A DNA stretch of 64,000 nt from Paenibacillus rhizosphaerae (GCF_014192015.1 NZ_JACHXJ010000002.1:1550001-1614000), one strand, 5' to 3'; counted from the stretch's first letter, positions 44,648-53,560 are shown. Numbers and translations are program-made. The notes: a model not told the origin generated them from the sequence alone.

Positions 44648-45496
44648 ATGTTACAGGACATCATAAATGAAATTATCACTAGGGAGTTGCTGCCCGAGCC
44701 GGTTACCCAGTGGAGCGAGTTGAAGGGTGGCACGATGAGTATGCTCGGTGTGCTAGGGACATCCGAAATGCCGAAGCGTTACGTTGTCAAAACAAATCCA
44801 AGGGAGTTAGTCATAAACGAGACTTGGTTTCTCAGGCTGTACGATGGTATCGATCTACTGCCATCTGTTCGGTATGTCGACCCGGAATTCCGTTATTTCG
44901 TCTACGATTTCATTCCTGGGGATACACGATATGAACGTGGTAAGAAAACCGCTCTTATGCACGAGCTCACGAGGCAGGTAATCAACCGGTATGTTCATCC
45001 GGAACCGGGTGATCACTATGAGCATGTGGAGTCTCGGGCCAATATGGAGGAATCGATTAGCTATGCCAGTTCGGTTATCGGCGCAAATCTTACGCCGGAA
45101 GATCATGAACTCGTAGCCTACATTGTACAAACCCAGGTGGAACGAATCGCCAACGAAGACAAATACGTGCTACACGGCGACTTCGGCGTTCACAATTTTT
45201 TGTTCTCTGAGGGGAAGCTGAGCGGAGTTATTGATCCAATCCCGGCTATTGGGCGTAAGCGGTATGATCTGCTCTATGCTTTCTGTTCCTCGCCGGACGA
45301 GCTGACGATGCCCGTACTGATACAAGCAATTCGCGAGGCGGAGACCATAGAAGAAACCGACAGGCGGGAGCTAATCGGGGATATGCTCGTGGCTCTGTAC
45401 AGCCGATTATCTACATGCCTTAGATATCATCCTAAGGATTTCACCGCGTATTTCCAGTCCTGGTCTTATTGGACGTTACTCTGGAAGAACTTGTAG
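44648..45496 (+). CDS. APH-family phosphotransferase
   Basis: The protein has 282 aa and an APH/ChoK-type kinase fold. It has the catalytic loop VLHGDFGVHNFLF and the metal-binding DPIPAIG, and the ATP-lobe Lys in RYVVKTNPREL. It differs clearly from the APH at 43560, so the two are not recent duplicates. The ATG at 44648 has GGAGG 6 bp upstream and is preferred over GTG 44645. A tiny frame (44596-44670, MRIVVTGGAAVIRMEDRDVT) overlaps its start and may be a remnant. The substrate is unknown. Confidence 0.82.
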   Translation: MLQDIINEIITRELLPEPVTQWSELKGGTMSMLGVLGTSEMPKRYVVKTNPRELVINETWFLRLYDGIDLLPSVRYVDPEFRYFVYDFIPGDTRYERGKKTALMHELTRQVINRYVHPEPGDHYEHVESRANMEESISYASSVIGANLTPEDHELVAYIVQTQVERIANEDKYVLHGDFGVHNFLFSEGKLSGVIDPIPAIGRKRYDLLYAFCSSPDELTMPVLIQAIREAETIEETDRRELIGDMLVALYSRLSTCLRYHPKDFTAYFQSWSYWTLLWKNL

Positions 45497-45510
45497 CTTT
45501 ACATATTGAA

Positions 45511-45598
45511 CTACAGGGAGACGATAGTTGAATACCATAAATGGATGAGCAGCGCTGCAGCAGCCTGCTCATTTTGTTAAGCTAAAGGGCAGGATAAC
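45511..45598 (+). repeat. complete composite repeat (L - hairpin - R)
   Basis: The L module CTACAGGGAGACGATAGTTG (45511) is followed by the hairpin GAGCAG/CTGCTC (45547-45570) and the R module GCTAAAGGGCAGGATAAC (45581-45598). It starts 15 bp after the APH stop codon and shows the full 88-bp plan of the family. Confidence 0.75.
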
Positions 45599-45839
45599 GC
45601 AGAAAAACACGTCATAAAAAAGGAAATAAGAGGGGGTTTCAGGAACATGTAAATAAACCAAAATACTCAAATAAGTTGGTGATCGGAAAGTAGTAAATCA
45701 AAGTGCGATGGGTGGCGGCGGTGGAAATAATACAGTATTTTCGTTGGTTATTTTAAAAAAGAGTCGAGTGGTATGACGTTTACCGTTTCAGTTCAAGAAG
45801 AATTCAATTTCAATATCATCAGAAAATGGAGGGATAGTT

Positions 45840-46301
45840 ATGAAAATTACCCAAACTACAGATTATGAATTGCTTGCACGCTTAAATAAACACATCCACG
45901 AATTACATGTAACGTTATACCCAGAGTTGTTTGTGCCATACAACTTCGAAAATATTCGAGAAACATTTAAGCAGTTGGTGACGAATGAGAATCGGGTTTA
46001 TTTAGTTTTGGAGGATATGGGAGAAGCACTTGGCTACGCATGTGTCGAAATCGTCGAGTATCCCGAAGATACCATAACGAAAGAGAGAAAGTCAGTATTA
46101 GTGCATGATATCAGTATCATAGAAGGGCAAAAAAGGCGAGGGTATGGATCGCATCTTATGAGTCATATATATGACATTGCCAGAAGTAAAGGGATAGACC
46201 TGATTGAACTAAGTTATTATGCTAATAATAAACATGCAAGTGATTTCTATACCAAACAAGGGTTTGTGGATTATAGGAAAATTGCATACAAAAAGCTGTA
46301 A
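45840..46301 (+). CDS. GNAT-family N-acetyltransferase
   Basis: The protein has 153 aa and a complete GNAT domain. The acetyl-CoA motif A is LVHDISIIEGQKRRGYGSHL (with the R/Q-x-x-G-x-G/A signature QKRRGYG). Motif B follows in LIELSYYANNKHASDFYTKQ GF. GGAGGGATAG lies upstream. Such genes are common cassette cargo. The substrate, whether antibiotic, polyamine or protein, is unknown. Confidence 0.9.
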   Translation: MKITQTTDYELLARLNKHIHELHVTLYPELFVPYNFENIRETFKQLVTNENRVYLVLEDMGEALGYACVEIVEYPEDTITKERKSVLVHDISIIEGQKRRGYGSHLMSHIYDIARSKGIDLIELSYYANNKHASDFYTKQGFVDYRKIAYKKL

Positions 46302-46369
46302 GTCTTTTTTGACGAGGCACACGCAAGACCGCATCTGAATAAATATCCAGTCCACCAATTGCTTGTTAC

Positions 46370-46623
46370 GCTAACGGGAAACGATAGCTGAATAAAGCGG
46401 TCGACGCATCTAATAGTCATATCTTGTTCGAAGGACAAGAACATATTCCCATTGAGAGTCGCTATTATCGCGGCTTTTTTGTTTTATCGGTACAAGTTCT
46501 TGTCCCGAGCCCAGGACAAGAACTTGTAAAGATTGCCGTAATGGACAAGAACATGAGCCGATTACCGATAAGATAAGTATTTAAAATCCATGCGATCTCA
46601 TTAAGTTAACGGGCAGGATAGTT
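46370..46623 (+). repeat. GCTAACGGG composite repeat interrupted by another element
   Basis: The L module GCTAACGGGAAACGATAGCT (46370) and the R module GTTAACGGGCAGGATAGTT (46605-46623) are 215 bp apart instead of about 50. The gap is filled by a copy of the GACAAGAACATAT family. This shows insertion of one repeat type into the other. Confidence 0.7.
46434..46580 (+). repeat. GACAAGAACATAT repeat family, copy 5
   Basis: GACAAGAACATAT (46434) leads into a hairpin with a GCGGCTTTTTT right arm. The inverted ACAAGTTCTTGTC (about 46490-46504), a direct GACAAGAACTTGT (46514) and GACAAGAACATGAG (46549) follow. It is the most diverged copy and lies within a GCTAACGGG element. Confidence 0.65.
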
Positions 46624-46680
46624 CAACAGTATGGCGAATTCATTCAGTTGAGGCTATGCCCTGCTTAGGATCTCGATTAA

Positions 46681-46738
46681 AGAACATAGTTCAATGCATA
46701 TACGAAGGCAGCCGGCCAGAAACAGATCGGCTATTTCG
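46681..46738 (+). repeat. partial L module and hairpin before the sulfatase
   Basis: AACATAGTTCAATGC followed by GGCAGCCGGCCAGAAAC matches, with few changes, the sequence at 48295-48346 on the other side of the sulfatase gene. The sulfatase is thus flanked by direct repeats about 1.6 kb apart. Confidence 0.7.
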
Positions 46739-46789
46739 ACCGACTTTGGGATCACAACGACCGAAAATAAAGCAAGAGGAGATCATGAT

Positions 46790-48265
46790 ATGTCCAACAG
46801 ACCTCACATCCTGATTTTTAATCCTGACCAATGGCGTGCGGACGTCATCGGCCATTTCGGTAATCAAGCGGCGGTAACGCCGAATTTGGACCGCCTCGTG
46901 GAGACCGAAGCAGTATCATTTCGTAATGCTTTCTGTCAGAACCCCGTCTGCACGCCGAGCCGATGCTCGTTCATGAGCGGTTGGTATCCCCATGTTCACG
47001 GTCACCGGACGATGTTTCATATGATGCACGAGGATGAGCCGGTGCTGCTGAAGACGCTGAAGGACGAAGGTTATGTGGTATGGTGGGGCGGCAAAAACGA
47101 TCTCATCCCGACGGAAAACGGATTCGATGCGTATTGCAATATCAAATACGTGCCGGAGAAGCGGCCGCGTCCGGAAACGAACCTTCACGCCGCCGACGGA
47201 TGGCGAGGCGATCCCGCTGGGGACAACTACTACTCGTTCTATACCGGCAAACTGGAGAAGGCTCCGGACGAGGAGTCCTATTACGACGAAGACTGGGCGA
47301 TGGTGCTCGGTGCGATCGATTTTATCCGCAGTGCGCCACAGGATAAGCCGATCTGCATTTATTTGCCGCTTCTTTATCCGCATCCGCCTTACGGCGTCGA
47401 GGAGCCCTGGTTTGGCATGATCGACCGCGACAAGCTGCCGCTCCGGACGCCGGCGCCGGATTGGGCGAAAAAGCCGAGCCTGCTGAAGGGCATCTTTGAC
47501 CGGCAGAAGCTGCAGGGATGGACCGAGGAACGGTGGCGCGAGCTGCGCGCCACCTACTACGGGATGTGCGCGCGAGTCGACCATCAGTTCGGTCTCTTGC
47601 TGGATGCTTTGAAGGAGATGGGGATTTACGACGACACGGCTGTGTTCTTCTTCTCCGATCACGGCGATTTCACCGGAGATTATGGGTTGGTCGAGAAGAC
47701 GCAGAACACCTTCGAGGATTGCCTGACCAACGTTCCGTTAGTCATCAAGCCACCGCGCGGCGTGGAGGTGGCGCCGCGCGTCAGCGAAGCGCTGGTCGAG
47801 CTGATCGACTTTCCCGCCACGGTCGAGGCGCTGCTGAAATTGACGCCCGGACACACCCATTTTGGTCGTTCATTGCTGCCACTGCTTGCCGGCGAGACAG
47901 ATGAGCATCGGGACGCGGTGTTCGCTGAAGGCGGGCGGCTTCACGGAGAGACGCAGGCGATGGAACTGGAGAGCACGTCGATGAGCGTGCCGAGCGGCTT
48001 GTATTGGCCGCGAGTCGGCTTGCAGCAACTCGAGGGGCCCGAGCATACGAAGGCGGTCATGTGCCGGACGCATAATTATAAATACGTACGTCGATTCTAT
48101 GAGCAGGACGAGCTGTACGATTTGAAGCGAGATCCGATGGAGGTCGATAATCGGATCGACGATTCCACGCTGGAGGACGTGCTGGCAGCGCTCAAGGAGC
48201 GGTTGCTGACATTTTTTATGGAGACAGCGGACGTGGTGCCGTTGAAAACTAACCGGCGGATGTGA
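46790..48265 (+). CDS. sulfatase (type I, Cys-type)
   Basis: The protein has 491 aa. The formylglycine signature is CTPSR in NPVCTPSRCSFMSGWYPH (Cys converted to formylglycine by a maturase). The N-terminal metal site is IFNPDQWRADVIGHFG, and VFFFSDHGDFTGDYGL is the second metal motif. There is no signal peptide, so the enzyme is likely cytoplasmic and acts on imported sulfated sugars or lipids. The ATG at 46790 has AGAGGAG upstream. By eye the gene is much more GC-rich than its array neighbours, and direct repeats flank it, so it was probably acquired as a unit. Confidence 0.9.
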   Translation: MSNRPHILIFNPDQWRADVIGHFGNQAAVTPNLDRLVETEAVSFRNAFCQNPVCTPSRCSFMSGWYPHVHGHRTMFHMMHEDEPVLLKTLKDEGYVVWWGGKNDLIPTENGFDAYCNIKYVPEKRPRPETNLHAADGWRGDPAGDNYYSFYTGKLEKAPDEESYYDEDWAMVLGAIDFIRSAPQDKPICIYLPLLYPHPPYGVEEPWFGMIDRDKLPLRTPAPDWAKKPSLLKGIFDRQKLQGWTEERWRELRATYYGMCARVDHQFGLLLDALKEMGIYDDTAVFFFSDHGDFTGDYGLVEKTQNTFEDCLTNVPLVIKPPRGVEVAPRVSEALVELIDFPATVEALLKLTPGHTHFGRSLLPLLAGETDEHRDAVFAEGGRLHGETQAMELESTSMSVPSGLYWPRVGLQQLEGPEHTKAVMCRTHNYKYVRRFYEQDELYDLKRDPMEVDNRIDDSTLEDVLAALKERLLTFFMETADVVPLKTNRRM

Positions 48266-48284
48266 CGAATCCAAGGGATAATAA

Positions 48285-48444
48285 GCTAACGGGGAACCAT
48301 AGTTTAATGCATTCACGGAGGCAGCCGGCCAGAAACGATCGGCTGCTTTCGTTCAACTAATGGGAAACCATAGTTGAATAAACGACTAAGACGAAGGTGC
48401 CGGCGCTGATCGGTAGCTTTATTAAGCTAACGGGCAGGATAGTT
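48285..48444 (+). repeat. tandem composite repeat (L - hairpin - L - hairpin - R)
   Basis: L module GCTAACGGGGAACCATAGTT (48285), hairpin GCAGCCG/CGGCTGC (48321-48346), second L module CTAATGGGAAACCATAGTT (48357-48375), hairpin AAGGTGCCG/CGGTAGCTT (48394-48420) and R module GCTAACGGGCAGGATAGTT (48426-48444). It lies 20 bp after the sulfatase stop and suggests growth by insertion of extra units. Confidence 0.8.
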
Positions 48445-48538
48445 ATATTCATTTTCTACCATAATTGATTTGAGAGACATGTTATGAATGCAAGGGAAAT
48501 GTGTCATAATTATATCTATTTCGAAAAGAGGGTAAAGC

Positions 48539-49154
48539 GTGAACTTTTTCTTGAATCATACAGTTAGCGGAATTACAGCAAATCTAAAGGGAGTAAGGGG
48601 TATTGTTCTGCGTGGTTCCCAACAAACAGATGACATAGTTGACTTATGGTCAGATACTGACTTGTTAATTGTATTAAATGAAGGTGACAGAATCGCATAA
48701 GGATCAGGATTCCACAATTATTTATGGGGACCTTCATCTTAATGAAAGAATACCGAGTCCTGCTGAGTCCTATTCGTTCGATTCGTATCAAAGTAATAAC
48801 ACTTGGTTTAAGTTTTTATATGCAATTAAGAAATTTGCAAGAAATGATCATTTGATTGGGTTGCATCTGCTTCTTGACTTAATTCGGGATTATTTAGTTG
48901 TTGAGATGATTGAAAGGGACATTATACACGGTACGAATGTACATAGGTTTGGATACGAAGAACAATTGCCACCCCATATTAGATTGTCCCAATTAGATAT
49001 TACAGACAAGTTGGGAGTTTTCGATTTTATTGCAAAACTAGCATACGAGTATGATAAAAAATTAGTATGCAATGTTAAAGGATATGTCAGTAGGTACTCC
49101 CAAGTTACCAAATTCCTTGAAGAGTCTAAGCAACACATAGCTTTCAATGAATAA
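48539..49154 (+). pseudogene. nucleotidyltransferase, frameshifted
   Basis: The first frame (48539-48700, GTG start with GAGGG upstream) gives the catalytic segment IVLRGSQQTDDIVDLWSDTD of aminoglycoside-type nucleotidyltransferases. It ends in TAA. The second frame (48678-49154) gives the C-terminal helical part (WFKFLYAIKKFARNDHLIGL, LHLLLDLIRDYLVVEMIERD). A shift near 48690 and probably some loss in between separate them. The two parts would make one enzyme. Confidence 0.65.
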
Positions 49155-49191
49155 TCCATCGATCTTTTTGTATTGTAGCGCTTCCCGCTGC

Positions 49192-49210
49192 ACTAACGGG
49201 GAACGTTAGT
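49192..49210 (+). repeat. GCTAACGGG repeat, perfect hairpin form
   Basis: ACTAACG-GGGAA-CGTTAGT is an exact 7-bp stem with a 5-nt loop, 38 bp after the nucleotidyltransferase remnant. TGAGAAC follows in place of TGAATAAA. Confidence 0.75.
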
Positions 49211-49248
49211 TGAGAACAACAAAATGGCAGCTGATCTAGAGGTCTAAT

Positions 49249-49596
49249 ATGGCAAGGACGCAAAATTTAAAACTGACTATATATCATCATTCCCCGGTCA
49301 TAAAAGCTTGGTTATTATGTTTTTTGTTAACGGTGATGGTCGTTGCGGGCTGTTCGTCTTCAAGCAATTCCCATGACCGTTGGGATTACAATAAAGGTTT
49401 CATCGTCTCAAAAGAAAGCGGGAGAATCCTCGTGGTTGGTGACAAGCCGTCCGATTTCGAAGCCCCCTTAGCGAAATATTGAAAAACGCCAAACCGAACG
49501 CGATGTGGATTTCGGTTGAACAAGCCGATTACGACTCTGTGGCAGTAGGCGACCATGTGAGCATTAATTTTCCGAACGGTGGCGGTATGATAGACT
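49249..49596 (+). pseudogene. DUF3221-like lipoprotein, frameshifted
   Basis: The first frame gives a lipoprotein signal (LLTVMVVAGCSSSS) and YNKGFIVSKESGRILVVGDK. A +1 shift near 49465 then gives SEILKNAKPNAMWISVEQAD and VGDHVSINFPNGG. Together this matches DUF3221-type lipoproteins of Bacillales. The present frame ends in a short, unrelated tail before the esterase gene, so the protein is no longer made intact. Confidence 0.6.
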
Positions 49597-49650
49597 TACC
49601 CAAGTTAATCACGGACTTGGCAATTTTTATAAAGCGAGGAGCGAATATAA

Positions 49651-50400
49651 ATGAATTATATAAATCCACCAACAGAATCACCTCAAAATGTTACCCATAA
49701 AACATTTTATAGCGAACTGTTCGGTCATGAAATCGGTTATAATATCTATCTTCCGCCTGATTATGAACAAAGCGGAAAAACATACCCAGTCGCCTACCAT
49801 CTTCACGGGTGGACGGGCAACGAAACAAGCGACATATGGACAATGGAAAAGGTTTATTCGAACAGGAAATCGATTACCGTTTTCCCGAATAATTCACCAG
49901 TTATCGAAGTGTTTGAGAATCTGCCGGTTGAATCTATGATTATTAACGAGTTGATACCGCATATCGACCGTGAATACAGGACGAACGCGACGCGTGAAAA
50001 CAGATCGGTTTCTGGCTTTTCAATGGGTGGCGGAATGGCGTTCTATTATGCTGTTAAATATCCCGAACTGTTTGCTTTGGTGACTGCCTACGCAGGCACA
50101 TACCACCATTATTATCACAAAGATTACCACGGTGTGGGGGAAGCGCCGGAAAAAGCCGCCGAGTTATATGAAAATATGATGAGAGAAGAGAGGTATTTAG
50201 AAGAAAACAATGTGTTATATGTGATAAGTCAAAACGCGGAAAAAATACGCTCTAAGTTACATATAAAAATTCATGTCGGAACGGCTGATGTATTGTTTTG
50301 CGATAATGAGATTTTACATTTATATTTAAATTCATTGAATATTCCGCACGAATATATCGTGTTTGAAGAAATCGGGCATGAGATGGTTGAAATATTGTAA
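49651..50400 (+). CDS. alpha/beta hydrolase, esterase D-like
   Basis: The protein has 249 aa. It has the esterase-D-type order YNIYLPPDYEQSGKTYPVAY, HLHGWTGNE (oxyanion hole), the nucleophile elbow SGFSMGGGMAFYYAVKYPE, IHVGTADVLFCDNE (Asp) and EIGHEMVEIL (His). There is no signal peptide, so it should be cytoplasmic. AAAGCGAGGAG lies upstream. Substrate is unknown; putative feruloyl- or S-formylglutathione-esterase relatives share this fold. Confidence 0.87.
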   Translation: MNYINPPTESPQNVTHKTFYSELFGHEIGYNIYLPPDYEQSGKTYPVAYHLHGWTGNETSDIWTMEKVYSNRKSITVFPNNSPVIEVFENLPVESMIINELIPHIDREYRTNATRENRSVSGFSMGGGMAFYYAVKYPELFALVTAYAGTYHHYYHKDYHGVGEAPEKAAELYENMMREERYLEENNVLYVISQNAEKIRSKLHIKIHVGTADVLFCDNEILHLYLNSLNIPHEYIVFEEIGHEMVEIL

Positions 50401-50498
50401 TAATCTGCTTATATGTATGTGAACCCCGTCATGGCAAAAACCGCCATGCCACCCCCATGCACTCCTGAATCTCAATGGCAAAACCGCTTTTTGATTAA

Positions 50499-50517
50499 GC
50501 TAACGGGCAGGATCGTT
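50499..50517 (+). repeat. GCTAACGGG repeat, R module
   Basis: GCTAACGGGCAGGATCGTT lies 98 bp after the esterase gene and differs by one base from the consensus. Confidence 0.8.
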
Positions 50518-50614
50518 GAATCATTTCGCTGAATACCTTAGCATGGTGAATTTACTAAGTTCACGAATAGAACTTAGGCGAAATTCCCTAAATCAATCAA
50601 AATGAAGGTGTACA

Positions 50615-51103
50615 ATGAAAAAACTTATTGTAGTCAATGGAACTATGGGCGTCGGAAAAACCACAATCTGTAAAGAATTATACAAGTCACTGGATAAATC
50701 AGTGTGGTTAGATGGTGATTGGTGTTGGATGATGAATCCTTGGATTTTTAATGAAGAAAACATAAGAATGGTTGTGAATAATATTACGTATTTACTTAGG
50801 AACTTTTTAACAAACTCTACATTCGCATATGTTATTTTCAACTGGGTTCTTCATCGTGAGGAGATCCTGACTGGTTTACTTAATCGGTTAAGTGATTTAG
50901 ATTTTCAAGTTAAAAAGGTTACTTTGATGTGTTCAGAAGCTGCATTACGACAAAGAATGAAGCAAGATAATAGATCGAATGAACAAATTATTTTGAGCAT
51001 CGAGCGGTTAAGATTATATGAGAGTATGGACACTAATATAATTGATACAAGTGAAAGTGCCATAGAAGAGATTCTCGAAAGAATAAAAGAAATAATAAAT
51101 TGA
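50615..51103 (+). CDS. P-loop small-molecule kinase-like protein
   Basis: The protein has 162 aa. The Walker A motif is VNGTMGVGKTTICKEL, followed by WLDGDWCWMMNPWIF (acidic substrate/Mg site) and a lid segment ALRQRMKQDNRSNEQI. It belongs to the AAA_33/shikimate-kinase-like group of nucleotide or antibiotic kinases, with no defined substrate. The C-terminal INIIDTSESAIEEILERI-type end is normal. It is the last gene of the array and is followed by a composite repeat. Confidence 0.8.
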   Translation: MKKLIVVNGTMGVGKTTICKELYKSLDKSVWLDGDWCWMMNPWIFNEENIRMVVNNITYLLRNFLTNSTFAYVIFNWVLHREEILTGLLNRLSDLDFQVKKVTLMCSEAALRQRMKQDNRSNEQIILSIERLRLYESMDTNIIDTSESAIEEILERIKEIIN

Positions 51104-51177
51104 AAATTAATTTTGAGAAGAGGGGAACATCACCTAATACATAATTCACGCATCGGTCATGCATCAGAGTTCATTGC

Positions 51178-51259
51178 GCTAACGAAAAACGAAAGTTGAA
51201 TAAACGACCAGGAAGAAGCTGCCGGTGCTGATCGGCAGCTTCATTACGCTAACGGGCAG
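51178..51259 (+). repeat. composite repeat with perfect central hairpin
   Basis: The L module GCTAACGAAAAACGAAAGTT (51178) is followed by the 9-bp perfect hairpin AAGCTGCCG/CGGCAGCTT (51216-51241) and a shortened R module GCTAACGGGCAG (51248-51259). It closes the array. Confidence 0.8.
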
Positions 51260-51448
51260 TTAAATTCCAACATGGGGTATCATATTGTGAGTAATTTGTT
51301 TGGTACCATTACTTGTTTCATTGGATTATGTAGAAAAGATTAACATAGCGGAAAAGATAAATACAAAGACAAGTGCGGTCCATTGAAAAGGTTAATTGTC
51401 ACTTTTAGAGTGAAATTGCTTTCTGATCTGATACATGAGCAGAAATAA

Positions 51449-51483
51449 AAAAAGGACCTCCGAGCGAAGTGGAAGTCCTTTTT
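51449..51483 (+). terminator. rho-independent terminator
   Basis: AAAAAGGAC and GTCCTTTTT pair around a 17-nt loop with weak inner pairing. It separates the cassette-like region from the YesM/YesN sugar locus. The rest of 51260-51727 shows no gene. Confidence 0.75.
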
Positions 51484-51727
51484 GCTTTATGTACTGGCTA
51501 CAATGATATCGCCAAATCTAATCCATTCCCATCTGCCTTGGCCTGGCACTATAACCGAGACCGAAAATGAAAACCAGTTGCCGAAGCTATTTTTGCTGTT
51601 AGAACTATTGTTACAAGGTTGAAAAAACAAAGAATTAGCAGAAAGTTGTCAACAATTGACCATGTTCAATGGCGTCCGATATGCTATGGTAGGTTCATAT
51701 TCCCACGAATAAAGAAGGTTAATTCTC

Positions 51728-53560
51728 ATGAGAAGACTAAAAGTCCTTTCCCGTTCGATTCGGGGAAAAATCTTGGTCTCTTTTCTTGTTTGCATCGTAA
51801 TTCCGATCACGACGATCTTCTACAATTATTACATGTCATCGGGCAAAGTCGTGTTGGACGAGGCTCGACGCGGCAACGAGGAAGCACATCGCCAGGTGGT
51901 CGGCAATATGGACGATTTGACCGAACGGGTGTTAAAGGCCTCCAACCTGATCATGAACGATCCTGAATTCATTGAATTCTTGGAGTCGAACGCCGATTGG
52001 GAGACGAATTATTTATCTCTACGCCGCTACAACAACATTCAACAGAAACTGGCCAATATCCGCGACATTCTGCTGGGCAGCGATGCGATCATCGCGGTGA
52101 TTGACGACCGCGGCTACGTGTATTCGACGGCCTCCGGGCCCAATAACCGCAGCAGGGAGAAAGCGCTGCTGGCCGCCCTGAAGAAGGAGGCCTGGACGGA
52201 TGCCGCCATCGCGCAGAAAGGTTGGCCGGTCTGGCAATATCCGTATACCGGCGAGATCAGCAAGCTAACTGGGGTGAATGAGCCTTATTTCTCGTTAAGC
52301 CGAAGGATCGGTGGCAGCCAGTGGGAAGGTGCCGATCTGCTCATGATAGGCGTTCCCGGTTCCGTCTTTTTCGGCGCGCAGCCGAAGGGAGGCGGCAGTT
52401 TTCTGCTTACCGACGGGCAGGGCAACCTGCTTGGCGGCGTCTCGCCTATGAATGGAGAGGAAACGGCCCGACTTCTGCAGGATATTCGGAGTGCAGATAA
52501 GAGAACCTACGCGGGGACGTTTTATTCAATCGGGGATTATTCCGTAAGCAGCCGGGAAATTCCCCGGCTGGGTTGGCATGTGATTCAACTCGTTCCGCAA
52601 AAGTTGTTCAGGCAGGAACTAGGCGGTCTGCGCAATCAATCGATCCTTTGGCTGATTGGCGTCTCCTTCCTGTTTTCGATCGTGTTTATCTATTTCATGA
52701 TTCGCTTCACGAAGCCGCTGCAGCAATTGGTCCGTTCGATGAATCGGTTGGGCGAAGGTGATTTGCAGGCCTACGTGGAAGTGCGCGGGGACGACGAGAT
52801 CGCCATTGTGGGCAAGCACTACAACCGAATGCTGAAGCGGTTGCAGCAGCTGATCGGGCGGTTGTCCAAGGAGCAGCAGCGCAAGGAGGAGGCGCGGTTT
52901 CAGGCGCTTCAGGCTCAAATCAATCCACATTTCCTGTTCAACACGCTAAATTCCATCAAATGGATGGCTGCTTTGTCCGGCGCAGAGCATGTCAGCGGGA
53001 TGATTACCAATTTGGGCCGGCTGCTGGAATATACGATGAGAACGCAGCAGGAGGTTGTCACTCTGGAGGAGGAATTGACCCATCTGAAGGTATATCTTGA
53101 CCTGCAAAAAATTCGTTTTCATGAAAATGTTCAATTCAAGGTCGATATGCCGGATAGGTTAAGGTCCAACGCGATTCTAAAATTCACCCTGCAGCCAATC
53201 GTCGAAAATGCCATCATTCACGGCGGGCGAACGCCGCTGACCATCGACATCCAAGGCGAAGAGACGGAGCAAGGGTTGGCGTTGACTGTGTCCGATGACG
53301 GGGTGGGCATCGCCGAAGCGAAATTGAAGGAACTGTCCGGCCAACTGAATCAGGATCATTCCCGATATAGCGGCATTGGTATCCATAACGTAAACGAGCG
53401 CATCAAACTGCATTTCGGGCAGGAATTCGGCTTGCGGATGAACAGCGTCATCGGGAAGGGAACCGTCGTGAAGATCCTGCTTCCGCGTCTGGACCGTCCG
53501 GCCCCTGAGGATGGGGCCCCCTTCCCACGCGCAGCTGAGCGAAAGGAGAAAGATTCATGA
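51728..53560 (+). CDS. sensor histidine kinase, YesM type
   Basis: This membrane kinase has 610 aa. There are two transmembrane helices (about residues 15-36 and 303-325) around a large extracytoplasmic sensor domain (dCache-like). A HAMP domain follows (FTKPLQQLVRSMNRLGEGDL), then the His_kinase domain with the phosphorylated His401 in QAQINPHFLFNTLNSIKWM and the ATPase box LQPIVENAIIHGG, SDDGVGIAEAKL and YSGIGIHNVNERI. Its stop overlaps the response regulator gene by 4 bp. In this family the kinase senses a sugar or its binding protein outside the cell and controls the adjacent transporter. Confidence 0.92.
   Translation: MRRLKVLSRSIRGKILVSFLVCIVIPITTIFYNYYMSSGKVVLDEARRGNEEAHRQVVGNMDDLTERVLKASNLIMNDPEFIEFLESNADWETNYLSLRRYNNIQQKLANIRDILLGSDAIIAVIDDRGYVYSTASGPNNRSREKALLAALKKEAWTDAAIAQKGWPVWQYPYTGEISKLTGVNEPYFSLSRRIGGSQWEGADLLMIGVPGSVFFGAQPKGGGSFLLTDGQGNLLGGVSPMNGEETARLLQDIRSADKRTYAGTFYSIGDYSVSSREIPRLGWHVIQLVPQKLFRQELGGLRNQSILWLIGVSFLFSIVFIYFMIRFTKPLQQLVRSMNRLGEGDLQAYVEVRGDDEIAIVGKHYNRMLKRLQQLIGRLSKEQQRKEEARFQALQAQINPHFLFNTLNSIKWMAALSGAEHVSGMITNLGRLLEYTMRTQQEVVTLEEELTHLKVYLDLQKIRFHENVQFKVDMPDRLRSNAILKFTLQPIVENAIIHGGRTPLTIDIQGEETEQGLALTVSDDGVGIAEAKLKELSGQLNQDHSRYSGIGIHNVNERIKLHFGQEFGLRMNSVIGKGTVVKILLPRLDRPAPEDGAPFPRAAERKEKDS

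Noticed and set aside
43560..45496. Two kinase genes as proven aminoglycoside resistance genes.
   Set aside because: The APH fold is shared by many small-molecule kinases; motif reading cannot establish the substrate.
40808..51259. Classical integron with attC sites.
   Set aside because: The repeats do not satisfy the standard attC boxes (RYYYAAC and GTTRRRY), and no IntI-like integrase is encoded in the window; only the array layout is similar.
33214..51259. CRISPR array suggested by many short repeats.
   Set aside because: Spacing is irregular, genes lie between the repeats, and there are no cas genes.
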